NCBI RefSeq assembly: GCF_006715085.1
Contig: NZ_VFMM01000002.1
Coordinates: 124,001 to 188,000, forward strand
Origin: Kribbella jejuensis
GTDB lineage: Bacteria > Actinomycetota > Actinomycetes > Propionibacteriales > Kribbellaceae
Length of the DNA: 64,000 bases
Direction: 5' to 3'
A program made the translations under genes and the position numbers. The notes beneath the pieces are model-generated. The model was not told where the DNA came from. It saw only the letters and a list, made by a program, of their open reading frames with translations, and did no database searches. Each line of letters begins with the position of its first letter. Positions within the stretch are counted from its first letter, which is position 1. Below are positions 18,488 to 27,700 of the stretch, piece after piece.

Positions 18488-18558
18488 GACGATAGTTCCC
18501 TTCACCGGCAGGAACGTGCCGGACGATCCGAGTAAAGGTTCCCCCGGGCGGGGGAGTC
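18488..18558 (-). ncRNA. Structured 5' leader of msiK (candidate msiK RNA motif)
   Basis: Two hairpins fill the leader on the gene strand. One is a CCCCC/GGGGG stem with a GCCC loop (18541-18554). The other is a CCGGCA/TGCCGG stem with a CGTTCC loop (18505-18522), only a few bases before the ribosome site AAGGGAA. A conserved msiK RNA motif has been described in actinobacterial msiK leaders; agreement with that consensus is from memory. A hairpin abutting the ribosome site suggests translational control. Confidence 0.5.
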
Positions 18559-18563
18559 CGCCT

Positions 18564-18593
18564 ATCCTCGCCCGGCGCGACTCGTCCTGACAA
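18564..18593 (-). promoter_or_regulatory. Probable msiK promoter
   Basis: On the minus strand a TTGTCA -35 (18588-18593) and GAGGAT -10 (18564-18569) are separated by 18 bp. This resembles the TTGACA/TAGGAT pattern of the main actinobacterial sigma factor. Transcription would begin just before the first leader hairpin. Confidence 0.5.
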
Positions 18594-18660
18594 GGTTTGT
18601 GGCGTGTGACGTGTCCATTCTGTTCACGTTGTGGACATCTGCGTGCACTCAGAGCGTCCC

Positions 18661-18684
18661 CTGCAAGTTCTTGCAGGATCTTGC
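18661..18684. promoter_or_regulatory. LacI-family operator between msiK and lacI
   Basis: The site contains a perfect CTGCAAG/CTTGCAG inverted repeat (18661-18676) followed by a third CTTGC. Across 22 bp it differs at three positions from the operator at 1964-1985. It lies about 30 bp before the LacI start and upstream of the msiK promoter, so it could control both directions. Confidence 0.72.
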
Positions 18685-18711
18685 TGAAAAGGCAGCAGAG
18701 GTCTGGGTACA

Positions 18712-19752
18712 GTGCCGGACGTGAGCAGTGGTGTGGGTGGACGGGCACGGCTGGCGGACATCGCCGCCAAGGCGGGGGTCAGTGAGGCGACGGTCTCGCG
18801 GGTGCTGAACGGGAAGCCGGGGGTCGCCGAGGACACGAAACAGTCCGTGCTGACCGCTCTCGACGTACTCGGGTTCGAACGGCCGGCCCGGTTGCGGCGG
18901 CGGTCCGCCGGGCTGATCGGGCTGGTGATGCCGGAGTTGATGAACCCGATCTTCCCGGCGTTCGCGCAGGTGATCGAGTCGGCGCTGTCGCAGCGCGGGT
19001 ACACGCCGGTGCTGTGCACCCAGACGCCGTCGGGCGCGACCGAGGAGGAGTACGTCGAGATGCTGCTCGAGCGCGGCGTCTCCGGAATCATCTTCGTCTC
19101 CGGTCTGCACGCCGACACCGGCGCGGACCACGAGCGGTACCAGGCGCTGGTCGAACGGCATCTCCCGGTCGTCTTCGTGAACGGCTGGCTGCCGTCGGTC
19201 GAGGCGCCGTTCGTGTCGTCGGACGAGTACGCGGCGATGGAACTCGCGGTGTCGCACCTGGTTGCGCTCGGCCACCGCCGGATCGGGTTCGCGTCCGGAC
19301 CGGAACGTTTCATCGTGGTCCAGCGCAAGCTGGCCGGGTATCGGACCTCGATGAAGGCGCAGCTCGGCCTGTCCGACCAGGACCTGGACCCGATGGTCGC
19401 GCTGAGCATGTTCGGCGTGGAGGGCGGCGAAGCAGCCGGCCGCCAACTCCTCGACGCCGGCGTCACCGCCGTTGTGTGCGGCTCCGACATGATGGCGCTG
19501 GGCGTGATCCGAGCCGCCCGCCAGCGCGGCCTGACTGTGCCGGGCGACATCTCGGTGGTCGGCTACGACGACGCCCCGATGATGGAGTTCACCGACCCAC
19601 CCATGACCACCATCCGCCAACCGGTCCAGGCGATGGGCCTCGCCGCAGTCCAGTCCCTACTGGAGGAGGTCCGCGGCCACACCACCCCCCACACCGAATT
19701 CCTCTTCCGCCCCGAACTAGTAGTCCGATCATCCACCGGCCCGACCCGCTAG
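18712..19752 (+). CDS. LacI-family regulator, paralogue of the 2010 regulator
   Basis: This 346-residue repressor has the helix-turn-helix segment AKAGVSEATVSRVLNGKPGV, followed by a sugar-sensor domain with the same layout and many identical blocks as the LacI protein at 2010 (SEATVSRVLNGKPGV, NPIFPAFA, VIGYDD/VVGYDD, ELVVR). Several GTG starts are possible (18712, 18721); the first is kept because AGAGG lies upstream. Divergent from msiK, it may regulate the shared ATPase together with its own gene. A strong terminator follows. Ligand unknown; with the paralogue it probably responds to a related alpha-glucoside or sugar phosphate. Confidence 0.85.
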   Translation: MPDVSSGVGGRARLADIAAKAGVSEATVSRVLNGKPGVAEDTKQSVLTALDVLGFERPARLRRRSAGLIGLVMPELMNPIFPAFAQVIESALSQRGYTPVLCTQTPSGATEEEYVEMLLERGVSGIIFVSGLHADTGADHERYQALVERHLPVVFVNGWLPSVEAPFVSSDEYAAMELAVSHLVALGHRRIGFASGPERFIVVQRKLAGYRTSMKAQLGLSDQDLDPMVALSMFGVEGGEAAGRQLLDAGVTAVVCGSDMMALGVIRAARQRGLTVPGDISVVGYDDAPMMEFTDPPMTTIRQPVQAMGLAAVQSLLEEVRGHTTPHTEFLFRPELVVRSSTGPTR

Positions 19753-19759
19753 AAGACAG

Positions 19760-19802
19760 CTCCGGCCCGGGCTGTCCCCTGCGAGACAGCTTCGGGCCGG
19801 AG
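19760..19802. terminator. Bidirectional terminator between lacI and snapalysin gene
   Basis: A long stem pairs CTCCGGCCCG plus GCTGTC with GACAGC plus CGGGCCGGAG, with small mismatches and a CCCTGCGA loop. It lies between two convergent stop codons and can serve both. Confidence 0.85.
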
Positions 19803-19811
19803 GTTGTGGGG

Positions 19812-20489
19812 CTACTTGGCGATGTGGAACGGGGTGGTCGTGAAGCCGTTGGACCAGAGGGAGTTGACTCTGGAGCGTTCGGTGGAGTTGGGGTAGGCGT
19901 TGGTGCAGGAGGGGCCGGGGCCGCCGCCGGACATGAGTTCGGAGCAGGGGCCGGAGTAGTGGTCGGGGAGGCCCAGGACGTGGCCTGTCTCGTGGGCGAC
20001 GATCCGGGTCTTGTTGTACTGCTGGGCCTGCGTGTAGTCGATGAAGACGTACCCGCTGCCGTGGCCGTCGGTCGACGCGTACGAGCCGCGGGAGTCGTTG
20101 CCCTCGGTGTAGTAGAAGTCGTAGTTGCTGCCCTCGACGAGCTTCACGTTGCTCACCGACGAGTTCCAGATCTGCGTACTCGAGGAGATCTGGGACGCGA
20201 ACGTCGGCGCGTCGACGGCGTACGTCACGGTCACGGCGGTGACCTTCTGGCCTTTCGCGGACTGCTTGGCCATCTTGGCGCGGGCGGATTTCATCACGGC
20301 GTCGTAGAACGCCTTGGTGGCGGCTTCGTCCTGCGGTGAACCGACGTACGCCGCACGGCTGGCGGCGGTCGAGACGCTGGACACGTTGGCGGCCGGCGTT
20401 GCAGTCGAGGGGGACGCTGCGAACGCGGGTACGGCCAGTGCGGCGGCGGCGAGCCCCGCGAGACTGGCGAGGAAACGGCGATGCGACAT
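19812..20489 (-). CDS. snpA: Snapalysin-type secreted zinc protease (family M7)
   Basis: This is a 225-residue precursor. A signal peptide with a basic MSHRRF start and an Ala-rich core ends near AFA at 24, then a propeptide and a small protease domain follow. The zinc motif is [13 protein letters not shown], which is the extended HExxHxxGxxD form in which Asp replaces the third His, characteristic of snapalysin. The following [14 protein letters not shown] has the family's disulfide and Met-turn. It would degrade milk-type proteins outside the cell. In Streptomyces the gene sits beside a LysR activator; none is present here. I start at ATG 20489 rather than further upstream because it begins the signal peptide. 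Confidence 0.92.
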   Translation of the reverse strand: MSHRRFLASLAGLAAAALAVPAFAASPSTATPAANVSSVSTAASRAAYVGSPQDEAATKAFYDAVMKSARAKMAKQSAKGQKVTAVTVTYAVDAPTFASQISSSTQIWNSSVSNVKLVEGSNYDFYYTEGNDSRGSYASTDGHGSGYVFIDYTQAQQYNKTRIVAHETGHVLGLPDHYSGPCSELMSGGGPGPSCTNAYPNSTERSRVNSLWSNGFTTTPFHIAK

Positions 20490-20663
20490 GGAGGGCCTCA
20501 CTCCGAATCGGTGGCGGACAGCGACGGGCGGATTACCGATCGCTACCACCGGATGCTGCCAAGACTCGGCCCGTTGCGCACCGCTTCCCGCGAAACCCTG
20601 GGGATAACCCGCGCTTCACGCCCACCGTTCTATGGCAGACATAGCACGACAGTTATGGGCGGT
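20490..20663. other. Intergenic stretch upstream of the snapalysin gene
   Basis: This 174-bp gap separates the snapalysin start from the soxR stop and must hold the snapalysin promoter. A small CTATG/CATAG inverted pair lies around 20631-20645. No convincing promoter hexamers or reading frame were seen. Confidence 0.35.
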
Positions 20664-21140
20664 TCAGGCCTCGCCGGGGATGCCGACGTTGAGGAGGCGA
20701 GCGCCGGGGCCGCGGGTCGAGAGCCGGTCGTCCTTGTTGTAGAGGTTGCAGCGCTGCAGGCTCAGGCAGCCGCACCCGATACAGGAGTCGAGGTCGTCGC
20801 GGAGGCGCTCGAGCTCGGAGATCCGCTCGTCGAGACGGCTCCGCCACGACTTCGACAGCTTGCTCCAGTCCGCGCGGGTCGGTGTCCGGTCCTCGGGGAG
20901 CGAGTCGAGGGCCTGCTTGATCTCGGCCAGTGCGAGCCCGACCCGCTGGGCCGCCTGCACGAACGCGATCCGGCGCAACGTGCTGCGCTGGTACTGCCGC
21001 TGGTTCCCGGCGGTACGGCGGGACGTGATCAGGCCCTGGTCCTCGTAGAACCGCAACGCCGACGCGGCCACCCCGGACCGCTGCGCGATCTCCCCGATCG
21101 AGAGCCAGTGCTCCTTGCTCGGGACGTTCTCGTCCGACAT
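20664..21140 (-). CDS. soxR: Redox-sensing MerR-family regulator SoxR
   Basis: This is a 158-residue MerR-family activator. The winged helix-turn-helix is at the N-terminus (LSIGEIAQRSGVAASALRFY), followed by a dimerisation helix. The [2Fe-2S] cluster motif is complete: Cys120, Cys123, Cys125 and Cys131 in CIGCGCLSLQRC. In Streptomyces SoxR responds to redox-active antibiotics and quinones, not mainly to superoxide. No obvious target gene lies next to it. A possible SoxR box lies just upstream, hinting at autoregulation. Confidence 0.95.
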   Translation of the reverse strand: MSDENVPSKEHWLSIGEIAQRSGVAASALRFYEDQGLITSRRTAGNQRQYQRSTLRRIAFVQAAQRVGLALAEIKQALDSLPEDRTPTRADWSKLSKSWRSRLDERISELERLRDDLDSCIGCGCLSLQRCNLYNKDDRLSTRGPGARLLNVGIPGEA

Positions 21141-21168
21141 ACCGCCACCCTAGGACGGCAATCCAAAA

Positions 21169-21187
21169 ACTCAACCTTGCTTGAAGT
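21169..21187. promoter_or_regulatory. Possible SoxR box
   Basis: ACTCAA and TTGAAGT form an imperfect inverted repeat around CCTTGC, 28 bp before the soxR start. The core resembles the CTCAAG/CTTGAG SoxR consensus, but two positions deviate. Confidence 0.35.
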
Positions 21188-21258
21188 GTGTGGAAGTGCA
21201 CCAGTCGCGGGAGTGGTCTGGTCGAGTCGGCGTGGTCGGAGTGGCCGTCACGATCGGT

Positions 21259-21494
21259 TATACTTTTCTGGTGTCGGTGCGCGACGTCGCGTCACCAGAG
21301 ATTTCCAGGCGCTCCGACCCGTCGGTTTCAGCATCCCGCTGAAGACTCCGGCGACATGGGTGCAACGCGATAGCACCCGCAGGTCGATGCCCGTCTCCTG
21401 CTTGCACGTTGCTGTCCGGTCATGTTTCGTGACCGGGGCTTCCTTGCGGCTGCGATCCGGCGCCCCTCGTCCGTGAATACGAGAGAGAGTTTGC
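21259..21494 (+). promoter_or_regulatory. Promoter and long leader of the DEAD-box helicase gene
   Basis: A TATACT -10 box (21259-21264) is one of the best promoter hexamers in the window, though the -35 region is poor. If used, it gives a leader of about 220 nt before the GTG start, with no credible open frame. Local stem candidates include CGACGTCG near 21281 and GGTCATG/CGTGACC near 21418. Long autoregulatory leaders are known for bacterial RNA-helicase genes; that role here is inferred. Confidence 0.45.
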
Positions 21495-23513
21495 GTGACC
21501 CAGCACCACCAGTTCGACGCCGATTCCGCCGACGGGCGGGACAAGAAGCCCCGGCACAAGAAGCACCAGAACCAGTCGTACGGCGAGCGGATGGCCGCGG
21601 AGCAGACGTACGACGCACCCCGCAACGACAACCGCCCCGTGAGGGGCTACCGCTCCGAGCAGCCGCGCGCCGACCGTGGCCAGCGCCGCGACGACCGCCC
21701 GCAGTACAACCGCGACGACCGTCCGCAATACAACCGCGACGAGCGTTCGTCGTACAACCGGGACGAGCGGCCGCGGTTCAACCGGGACGATCGTTCGTCC
21801 GCCAACCGTGGTGAGAAGCCGTCGTTCCGCCGTGACGACCGCGGCCAGGACAACCGCCCGCGGTACAACCGTGACGACCGCCCGCAGTACAACCGGGACG
21901 ACCGCCCGCAGTACAACCGCGACAACCGTTCGTCGTACAACCGCGACGAACGGCCCCAGTACAACCGGGACGACCGGCCGCAGTTCAACCGCGACGACCG
22001 GGGTTCCTACCGGCGTGACGACCGGCCGCAGGGCGACCGGACCGATCGGCCGCGGTTCGAGCGGGACGATCGTTCGGCGTACCGCCGGGACGACAAGCCG
22101 TTCGCCCGGCGTCCGTCGCAGGACGCCCGGCGCGGGGAGCCGATCCGCTCCGCGGAGCCGGTGCTGGATCTCGGTACTGTTGCCGAAGACAACCAGTTCG
22201 CCGCGCTCGGGCTCGCCCCGCGGCTGGTCCAGCGACTGGCCCGGGACGGCATCACCGCGCCGTTTCCGATCCAGGCCGCGACCATCCCGGACGCGCTGGC
22301 CGGCAAGGACGTGCTCGGCCGTGGCCAGACCGGCTCCGGCAAGACGCTCGGCTTCGGCCTGCCGACGCTGATGCGGCTGTCCGGCGGGCACACCGAGTCG
22401 CGCCGGCCACGCGGCATGATCCTGGTGCCGACGCGTGAGCTCGCGATGCAGGTGCACGACGCGCTCGAGCCGCTGGCGCACGTGATGAACGTGTCGCTGA
22501 AGTTGATCGCCGGCGGCCTGCCGTACCCGAAGCAGATCGAGGCGCTGCGTCGTGGCGTCGACCTGCTGATCGCCACCCCCGGCCGGCTGATCGACCTGTG
22601 CGAGCAGGGCGCCGCCGACCTGGGTGCGGTCGAGGTCGCCGTCCTGGACGAGGCCGACCACATGTGCGACATGGGGTTCATGCCGGCCGTCACCACGCTG
22701 CTCGACATGACGCCGGCCGAGGGTCAGCGGCTGCTGTTCTCCGCGACGCTGGACAACGACGTCGACAAGATCGTGAAGACCTACCTGAAGGACCCGGTGC
22801 AGCACTCGACCGAGTCCGGCCAGGCGACGGTCAGCACGATGGAGCACCACCTGCTGGTGATCGAGCCGGCGCACAAGCAGTCGCTGACCGCGGAGCTGGC
22901 CAGCCGGGACGGCCGGACCATCGTGTTCGTCCGTACCAAGCTGGGCGCCGACCGGATCGCGACGCAGCTGCGCGACCGTGGCGTGATGGCCGCGGCGCTG
23001 CACGGCGGGCTCACGCAGGGGATGCGGAACCGGACGCTGGACCAGTTCAAGGACGGCTCGGTTCCGGTGCTCGTGGCAACGGATGTCGCGGCCCGCGGTA
23101 TCCACGTCGACGACGTCGGCCTGGTGGTTCAGGCTGACCCGCCGGCCGAGCACAAGGACTACCTGCACCGCGCGGGCCGGACGGCGCGCGCCGGTGGCAA
23201 GGGTGCCGTCGTCACGCTCGTGCTGCCGCACCAGCGGCGCGGGATGATGCGGATGGCCGAGTCCGCCGGTGTCAAGGCCGAGCCGGTTCGGGCCCGTCCG
23301 GGCGACGAGCTGGTCACCGAGTTGACCGGCGGCAGCAGGCCGTCCGGGTTCCCGGTGAAGCTGCCGGCGCCGAAGCCGCAGCGCTTCGGCAAGGGCGGCG
23401 GCGGCAAGCGGTTCGGCGGCAGCCGTCCGGGCCGCGACAGCCGCGGCGGCAGCGGTCCGCGCCGCAACGGCGGCGGCCCCCGTCGTACCGACGGAAAGTC
23501 CTACCAGCACTGA
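21495..23513 (+). CDS. DEAD-box RNA helicase with repetitive charged N-terminus
   Basis: This is a 672-residue ATP-dependent RNA helicase. Residues about 30-225 are a low-complexity region of near-tandem NRDDRPQY-type units, rich in Arg, Asp and Tyr. The core begins with the Q motif near residue 235 (FAALGLAPRL to FPIQ), Walker A GQTGSGKT near 277, VLDEADHM (DEAD) near 385, the SAT motif, and HRAGRTARAG near 559. A Gly/Arg-rich tail (GGGGKRFGGSRPGRDSRGG) ends the protein. It likely remodels structured RNA in ribosome assembly or mRNA decay, especially in the cold. The disordered charged arms resemble those of RNA-condensate-forming helicases. GTG start, preceded by GAGAGAG. Confidence 0.93.
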   Translation: MTQHHQFDADSADGRDKKPRHKKHQNQSYGERMAAEQTYDAPRNDNRPVRGYRSEQPRADRGQRRDDRPQYNRDDRPQYNRDERSSYNRDERPRFNRDDRSSANRGEKPSFRRDDRGQDNRPRYNRDDRPQYNRDDRPQYNRDNRSSYNRDERPQYNRDDRPQFNRDDRGSYRRDDRPQGDRTDRPRFERDDRSAYRRDDKPFARRPSQDARRGEPIRSAEPVLDLGTVAEDNQFAALGLAPRLVQRLARDGITAPFPIQAATIPDALAGKDVLGRGQTGSGKTLGFGLPTLMRLSGGHTESRRPRGMILVPTRELAMQVHDALEPLAHVMNVSLKLIAGGLPYPKQIEALRRGVDLLIATPGRLIDLCEQGAADLGAVEVAVLDEADHMCDMGFMPAVTTLLDMTPAEGQRLLFSATLDNDVDKIVKTYLKDPVQHSTESGQATVSTMEHHLLVIEPAHKQSLTAELASRDGRTIVFVRTKLGADRIATQLRDRGVMAAALHGGLTQGMRNRTLDQFKDGSVPVLVATDVAARGIHVDDVGLVVQADPPAEHKDYLHRAGRTARAGGKGAVVTLVLPHQRRGMMRMAESAGVKAEPVRARPGDELVTELTGGSRPSGFPVKLPAPKPQRFGKGGGGKRFGGSRPGRDSRGGSGPRRNGGGPRRTDGKSYQH

Positions 23514-23519
23514 GGTCGA

Positions 23520-23577
23520 TGACGGGTTGTGTCACCGGTGGCCTGCTACAAGGCGCCATCGGTGGCACAACCCGTCA
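23520..23577. terminator. Long bidirectional terminator
   Basis: TGACGGGTTGTG and CACAACCCGTCA form the outer stem, extended by CACCGGTGGC paired with GCCATCGGTG with one mismatch. It lies seven bases after the helicase stop and includes the stop codon of the convergent gene. Confidence 0.9.
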
Positions 23578-24666
23578 GCCGTCCAGCACCGCCCAGAGCC
23601 GGGCCAGGACGGTGGCGATCTCGTCGGCGTCCAGAGGGATCAGCTCGAGCATCAGCTCGCCCTCGGACATCCGGTCCGTCATCACGTAGATCGGCGGCGT
23701 ACCGGCTTCGAGCTCGGTGGCGACACGCTTGGCGTCGTCGACCTTGAGCAGGACCCGCGACACCTGCAGGCCGGTCGGATCCGGTACCGCCTCGACGGAG
23801 ACGCCCGGCATCCGGGACACCGCGGCCACGAACGCGTCCACCTTCGCGTGCTCGTCCGCCTGCCACTTCACCCGGTCGAACGCCTGCCACTCCTCGAGCG
23901 CCGCGAGGACGCCGACGATCGCCTCCTTCGTCGGCTTCATCACCCGGCCGATGCCGTTCTCCTGCGCTCTCAGCGCCTGGACCAGCGACCACGTCCCGGC
24001 GGCCAGTCCGGCGGTCGGTGAACCGAGGTACTTCTGTCCGCTGACCAGCACCAGATCCGCGCCGGTCGCGAGCAGGTCCGCGATCCGCGGGAACTGCGCC
24101 GCCCCGTCGACGATCGCCGGTACGCCGCGGCGGTGCGCGGCCTTGATCGCCGCCGCCAGGTCGATCGGCTCGCCGCGGGTGAGCCGCGACGACACCAGCA
24201 TCAGGCACGCCACGTCCGGCCCGTCGAGCTCGGCCTCCAGGTCGGCGATCGTGCAGCCGTCCTCGTCGCCGGCCAGGTCCACCTGCGCACCGGCGAGCCG
24301 GATGCCCTGCAGGTTCGAGTGCCCGTAGTCGACCACGTGGCAGGCCGGCAGTACGACGCGGTTGTGCATGTCGGTTGCGTCCGGCAACGCCGAGGTACGG
24401 CGTGGATCGCCACCCGTCATCGTGGCCGCGACCGCGAGCGTCACCCCGGCCGCGGTGCAGTGCACGACGGCACCCGCCTGCGCGCCGGTGACCTGCGCGA
24501 TCGCTTCGCTGGCCCGATCGCCCAGCTCGTCCATCACGAAGAACTCAGGCAGCGCCTGTGCGACGGCCTGCGCCACTCCGTCGGAACTCCGCGACACCCC
24601 CAGTGGCGTGTAAGTCCCCTTGGCGTTGATCACCACACTCAATCGATAACGATCGTGGATGCTCAT
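23575..24666 (-). CDS. SelA-like PLP-dependent lyase/aminotransferase-fold enzyme
   Basis: This 363-residue fold-type I PLP enzyme resembles the SelA/DgaE branch (L-seryl-tRNA selenium transferase relatives and D-glucosaminate-6-phosphate ammonia-lyase). Features are the N-terminal VVINAKGTYTPLG, HCTAAGVTLAVAATM, HVVDYGHSNLQG, and the likely PLP lysine in VSGQKYLGSPTAG. No selenocysteine tRNA or SelB is nearby, and the N-terminal tRNA-binding part of true SelA is missing, so a small-molecule lyase or racemase is more likely. The start is uncertain: ATG 24666 is taken, but a GTG eight codons earlier is possible. Confidence 0.7.
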   Translation of the reverse strand: MSIHDRYRLSVVINAKGTYTPLGVSRSSDGVAQAVAQALPEFFVMDELGDRASEAIAQVTGAQAGAVVHCTAAGVTLAVAATMTGGDPRRTSALPDATDMHNRVVLPACHVVDYGHSNLQGIRLAGAQVDLAGDEDGCTIADLEAELDGPDVACLMLVSSRLTRGEPIDLAAAIKAAHRRGVPAIVDGAAQFPRIADLLATGADLVLVSGQKYLGSPTAGLAAGTWSLVQALRAQENGIGRVMKPTKEAIVGVLAALEEWQAFDRVKWQADEHAKVDAFVAAVSRMPGVSVEAVPDPTGLQVSRVLLKVDDAKRVATELEAGTPPIYVMTDRMSEGELMLELIPLDADEIATVLARLWAVLDG

Positions 24667-24782
24667 GGTGTAGCTGAGCGTAGTGGTCACGGACCGCAAT
24701 TGGCGAGAGTCTGTCCGTACGAGTTCTTGACCCGAAGCTACTGGTGAGTCATCCTCACTTTTACCGACCTGAGGAGGGAACC

Positions 24783-27700
24783 GTGCTCCGCCCCGCACTT
24801 CGAACCCGCCTTCGGACCGCGCTCGCCGCGGTCGCCGTCACGGCCGTGCTCGCGGCCCTGCCCGCACCGACCCAGGCAGCTCCACAAGCCGTTGGTGCGA
24901 CCCCCGATGACTATTGCCTAGGGCAATGTCGCGACATCCTCCCGCCGGGCCAGAACGGCAACGCCACCTTCACGGATCTCCTTGCTTTCAAGGCGTTGGG
25001 CGTCCGGCCGGCGCATTTCAGCGACAGCCTGAAGCCGTACCAGGACCTGGTCTGGAACTCGCAGGGCATCACCGACGACGGCCTCGCGCCGTACTTCGAC
25101 GACTCCTCGTTCGGGGTGAAGCCGGACGACGTGGCAAGCACGGTCCAGCCGCGCAGCGACGTCACGATCGTCCGCGACAAGTCGCGCGGTATCCCGCACA
25201 TCTTCGGCACCACGCGGCTCGGCACGATGTTCGGTGCCGGGTACGCCGGTGCTCAGGACCGGCTGTTCGTGATGGACGTGTTCCGTCACCTCGGGCGCGG
25301 TCAGCTGACCCCGTTCGCGGGCGGTGCCGCGGCGAACCGCGAGTTCGAGCAGGAGTTCTGGCGCACCGCGCCGTACACCGAAGCGGACCTGCAGCGGCAG
25401 TTCGACGACGCCGACGAGTTGTACGGCGCCGACGGCGTGAAGATGCAGCAGGACATCCAGGCCTGGGTCGACGGCGTCAACCACTACATCGACACGGTCG
25501 GCATCGCGTACCCGGGAGAGTACGTCGCACTCGGTTTGCAGTGGCCGACGCCGCACTGGAAGGTGACCGACGTGGTCGCCACCGCGGCCGTGGTCGCGGG
25601 CATCTTCGGTACCGGCGGCGGTTCCGAGGTCAACTCGGCGCTGGCGTTGCTCGAGGCGCAGGCGAAGTACGGCGCGGCCGAGGGCACCAAGGTGTGGGAG
25701 TCGTTCCGCTCGCAGAACGACCCCGAGGCCAGTACGACGGTGCACAACGGCACGACCTTCCCGTACGGGACCACCGGCCCGAACCCGGCCGGTCGCGCGA
25801 TGCCGGACCGCGGCTCGGTCACCCCGGAGCCCGAGGTGATCGACCAGACCGCGAACGCGACGGCCGCCGCGAAGCCCGCGCCGACCGGTTCGCAAGCACT
25901 CAAGGGCATCTTCGACAAGGGTCTCTTCCCGGACGGATTCGGGAAGAAGGCGATGTCGAACGCGCTCCTGGTTTCCGGCGCGTACACGCAGTCCGGAAAC
26001 CCGATCGCCGTCTACGGCCCGCAGACCGGGTACTTCGCTCCGCAGCTGCTGATGCGCCAGGAGCTGCAAGGTCCCGGCGTCAGTTCGCGGGGTATCGCCT
26101 TCGCGGGCCTGAACTTCTACACGCTGATCGGCCGCGGCCCGGACTATTCGTGGAGCGCGACGTCGGCCGGGCAGGACATCACCGACACGTTCGCCGTACC
26201 GCTGTGCGAGCCCGGTGGCGGAACGCCGACCAAGTCCTCGCAGTACTACGTCTTCCGCGGCCAGTGTGTACCGATCGAGCGGCTCGAGCGGCACAATGCC
26301 TGGTATTCCAGCCTCGGCTCGTCGGAGCCGGCCGGCTCGTACACGTTGGTTGCCTTGCGCACCAAGTACGGCATCGTCACGCATCGCGGGACGGTCGGCG
26401 GAAAACCTGTGCTGTTCACGAAGAACCGGTCGACGTACGGGAACGAGGCCGGTTCGGCGCTCGGGTTCATGCAGTTCAACGACCCGGACCGGATCCACTC
26501 GGCCGCCGATTTCCAACGGGCCGCGGCGAACATCGGGTACACGTTCAACTGGTTCTACACCGACAAGAACTCGATCGCGTACTTCAACTCCGGTGACAAC
26601 CCGGTCCGCGCGGACGGCGCCGACCCGAACCTGCCGACCTGGAGCTCGTACGAGTGGAAGGGCTGGAACCCGGACACCAACCGCGCGACCTACACCCCGG
26701 CGGCCCAGCACCCGCAGGTCGTCAACCAGGACTACCTGACCAGCTGGAACAACAAGCAGGCACCTGGGTACTCGGCGTCCGACGGGCAGTGGGGGTACAA
26801 CGCGGTCTACCGCAGCCAGCCGCTCGACGACCGGATCAAGGCGGTCATCAACAGCGGCCAGAAGTTCACCCGGGGCAAGCTGGTCGAGGCGATGGAGGAC
26901 GCGGCCACCGTCGACCTCCGCGGCGACCAGGTGCTCCCGTACCTGCTGCGCGTCCTGAAGTCGGCGCCGATCGCGGACCCGGCCGTCGCGGACGCGGTCA
27001 ACAAACTGACCACCTGGCAACAATCCGGCGCCCACCGCAAGACCCCCAACGCGTCGTCGCGCACCTACGACAGCGCGGACGCCATCCGCATCCTGGATGC
27101 CTGGTGGCCGCTCCTCATCCCGGCTGAGTTCAAGGACCTCGGACCAGACCTTTACAGCGCACTGACCGCCAACTTGAAGATCGACGAGCGCCCGAGCGCC
27201 CAGGGCTCGTCCTTCCAGAGTGGCTGGTGGGGCTTCGTCCAGCGAGACCTGCGGAAGGTGCTGGGTGATCCCGTGAAGGCGTCGCAACCGGTCACGTTCT
27301 GCGGCGGCGGCACCTTGGCGGGGTGTAGAGCGGTGCTGACAGACACCTTGTCGGCGGCAACGAAGGTGCCGGCAAGTACGACGTACCCGGCGACCGCGGA
27401 CTGCGCCGCCGGAGACCAGTTCTGCGCCGACCAGATCGCGCACAGCCCGATGGGCGGCATCACCCAGGACCGGATCGCCTGGGTGAACCGGCCGACGTAC
27501 CAGCAGGTGGTCGAGTTCCCGGCGCGGCGTGGCGACGACATCAGCAACCTGGCGGCCGGGAAGACGGCGACGGCGAGCAGCTACGAGAAGGGCTGGTACA
27601 ACTCCCCGCCGGTCCAGGCCGTCGACGGCAAGCTGGACACCCGGTGGGCCAGCGACTGGTCGGATCCGCAGTGGCTGAAGGTTGACCTCGGCAACGAGCA

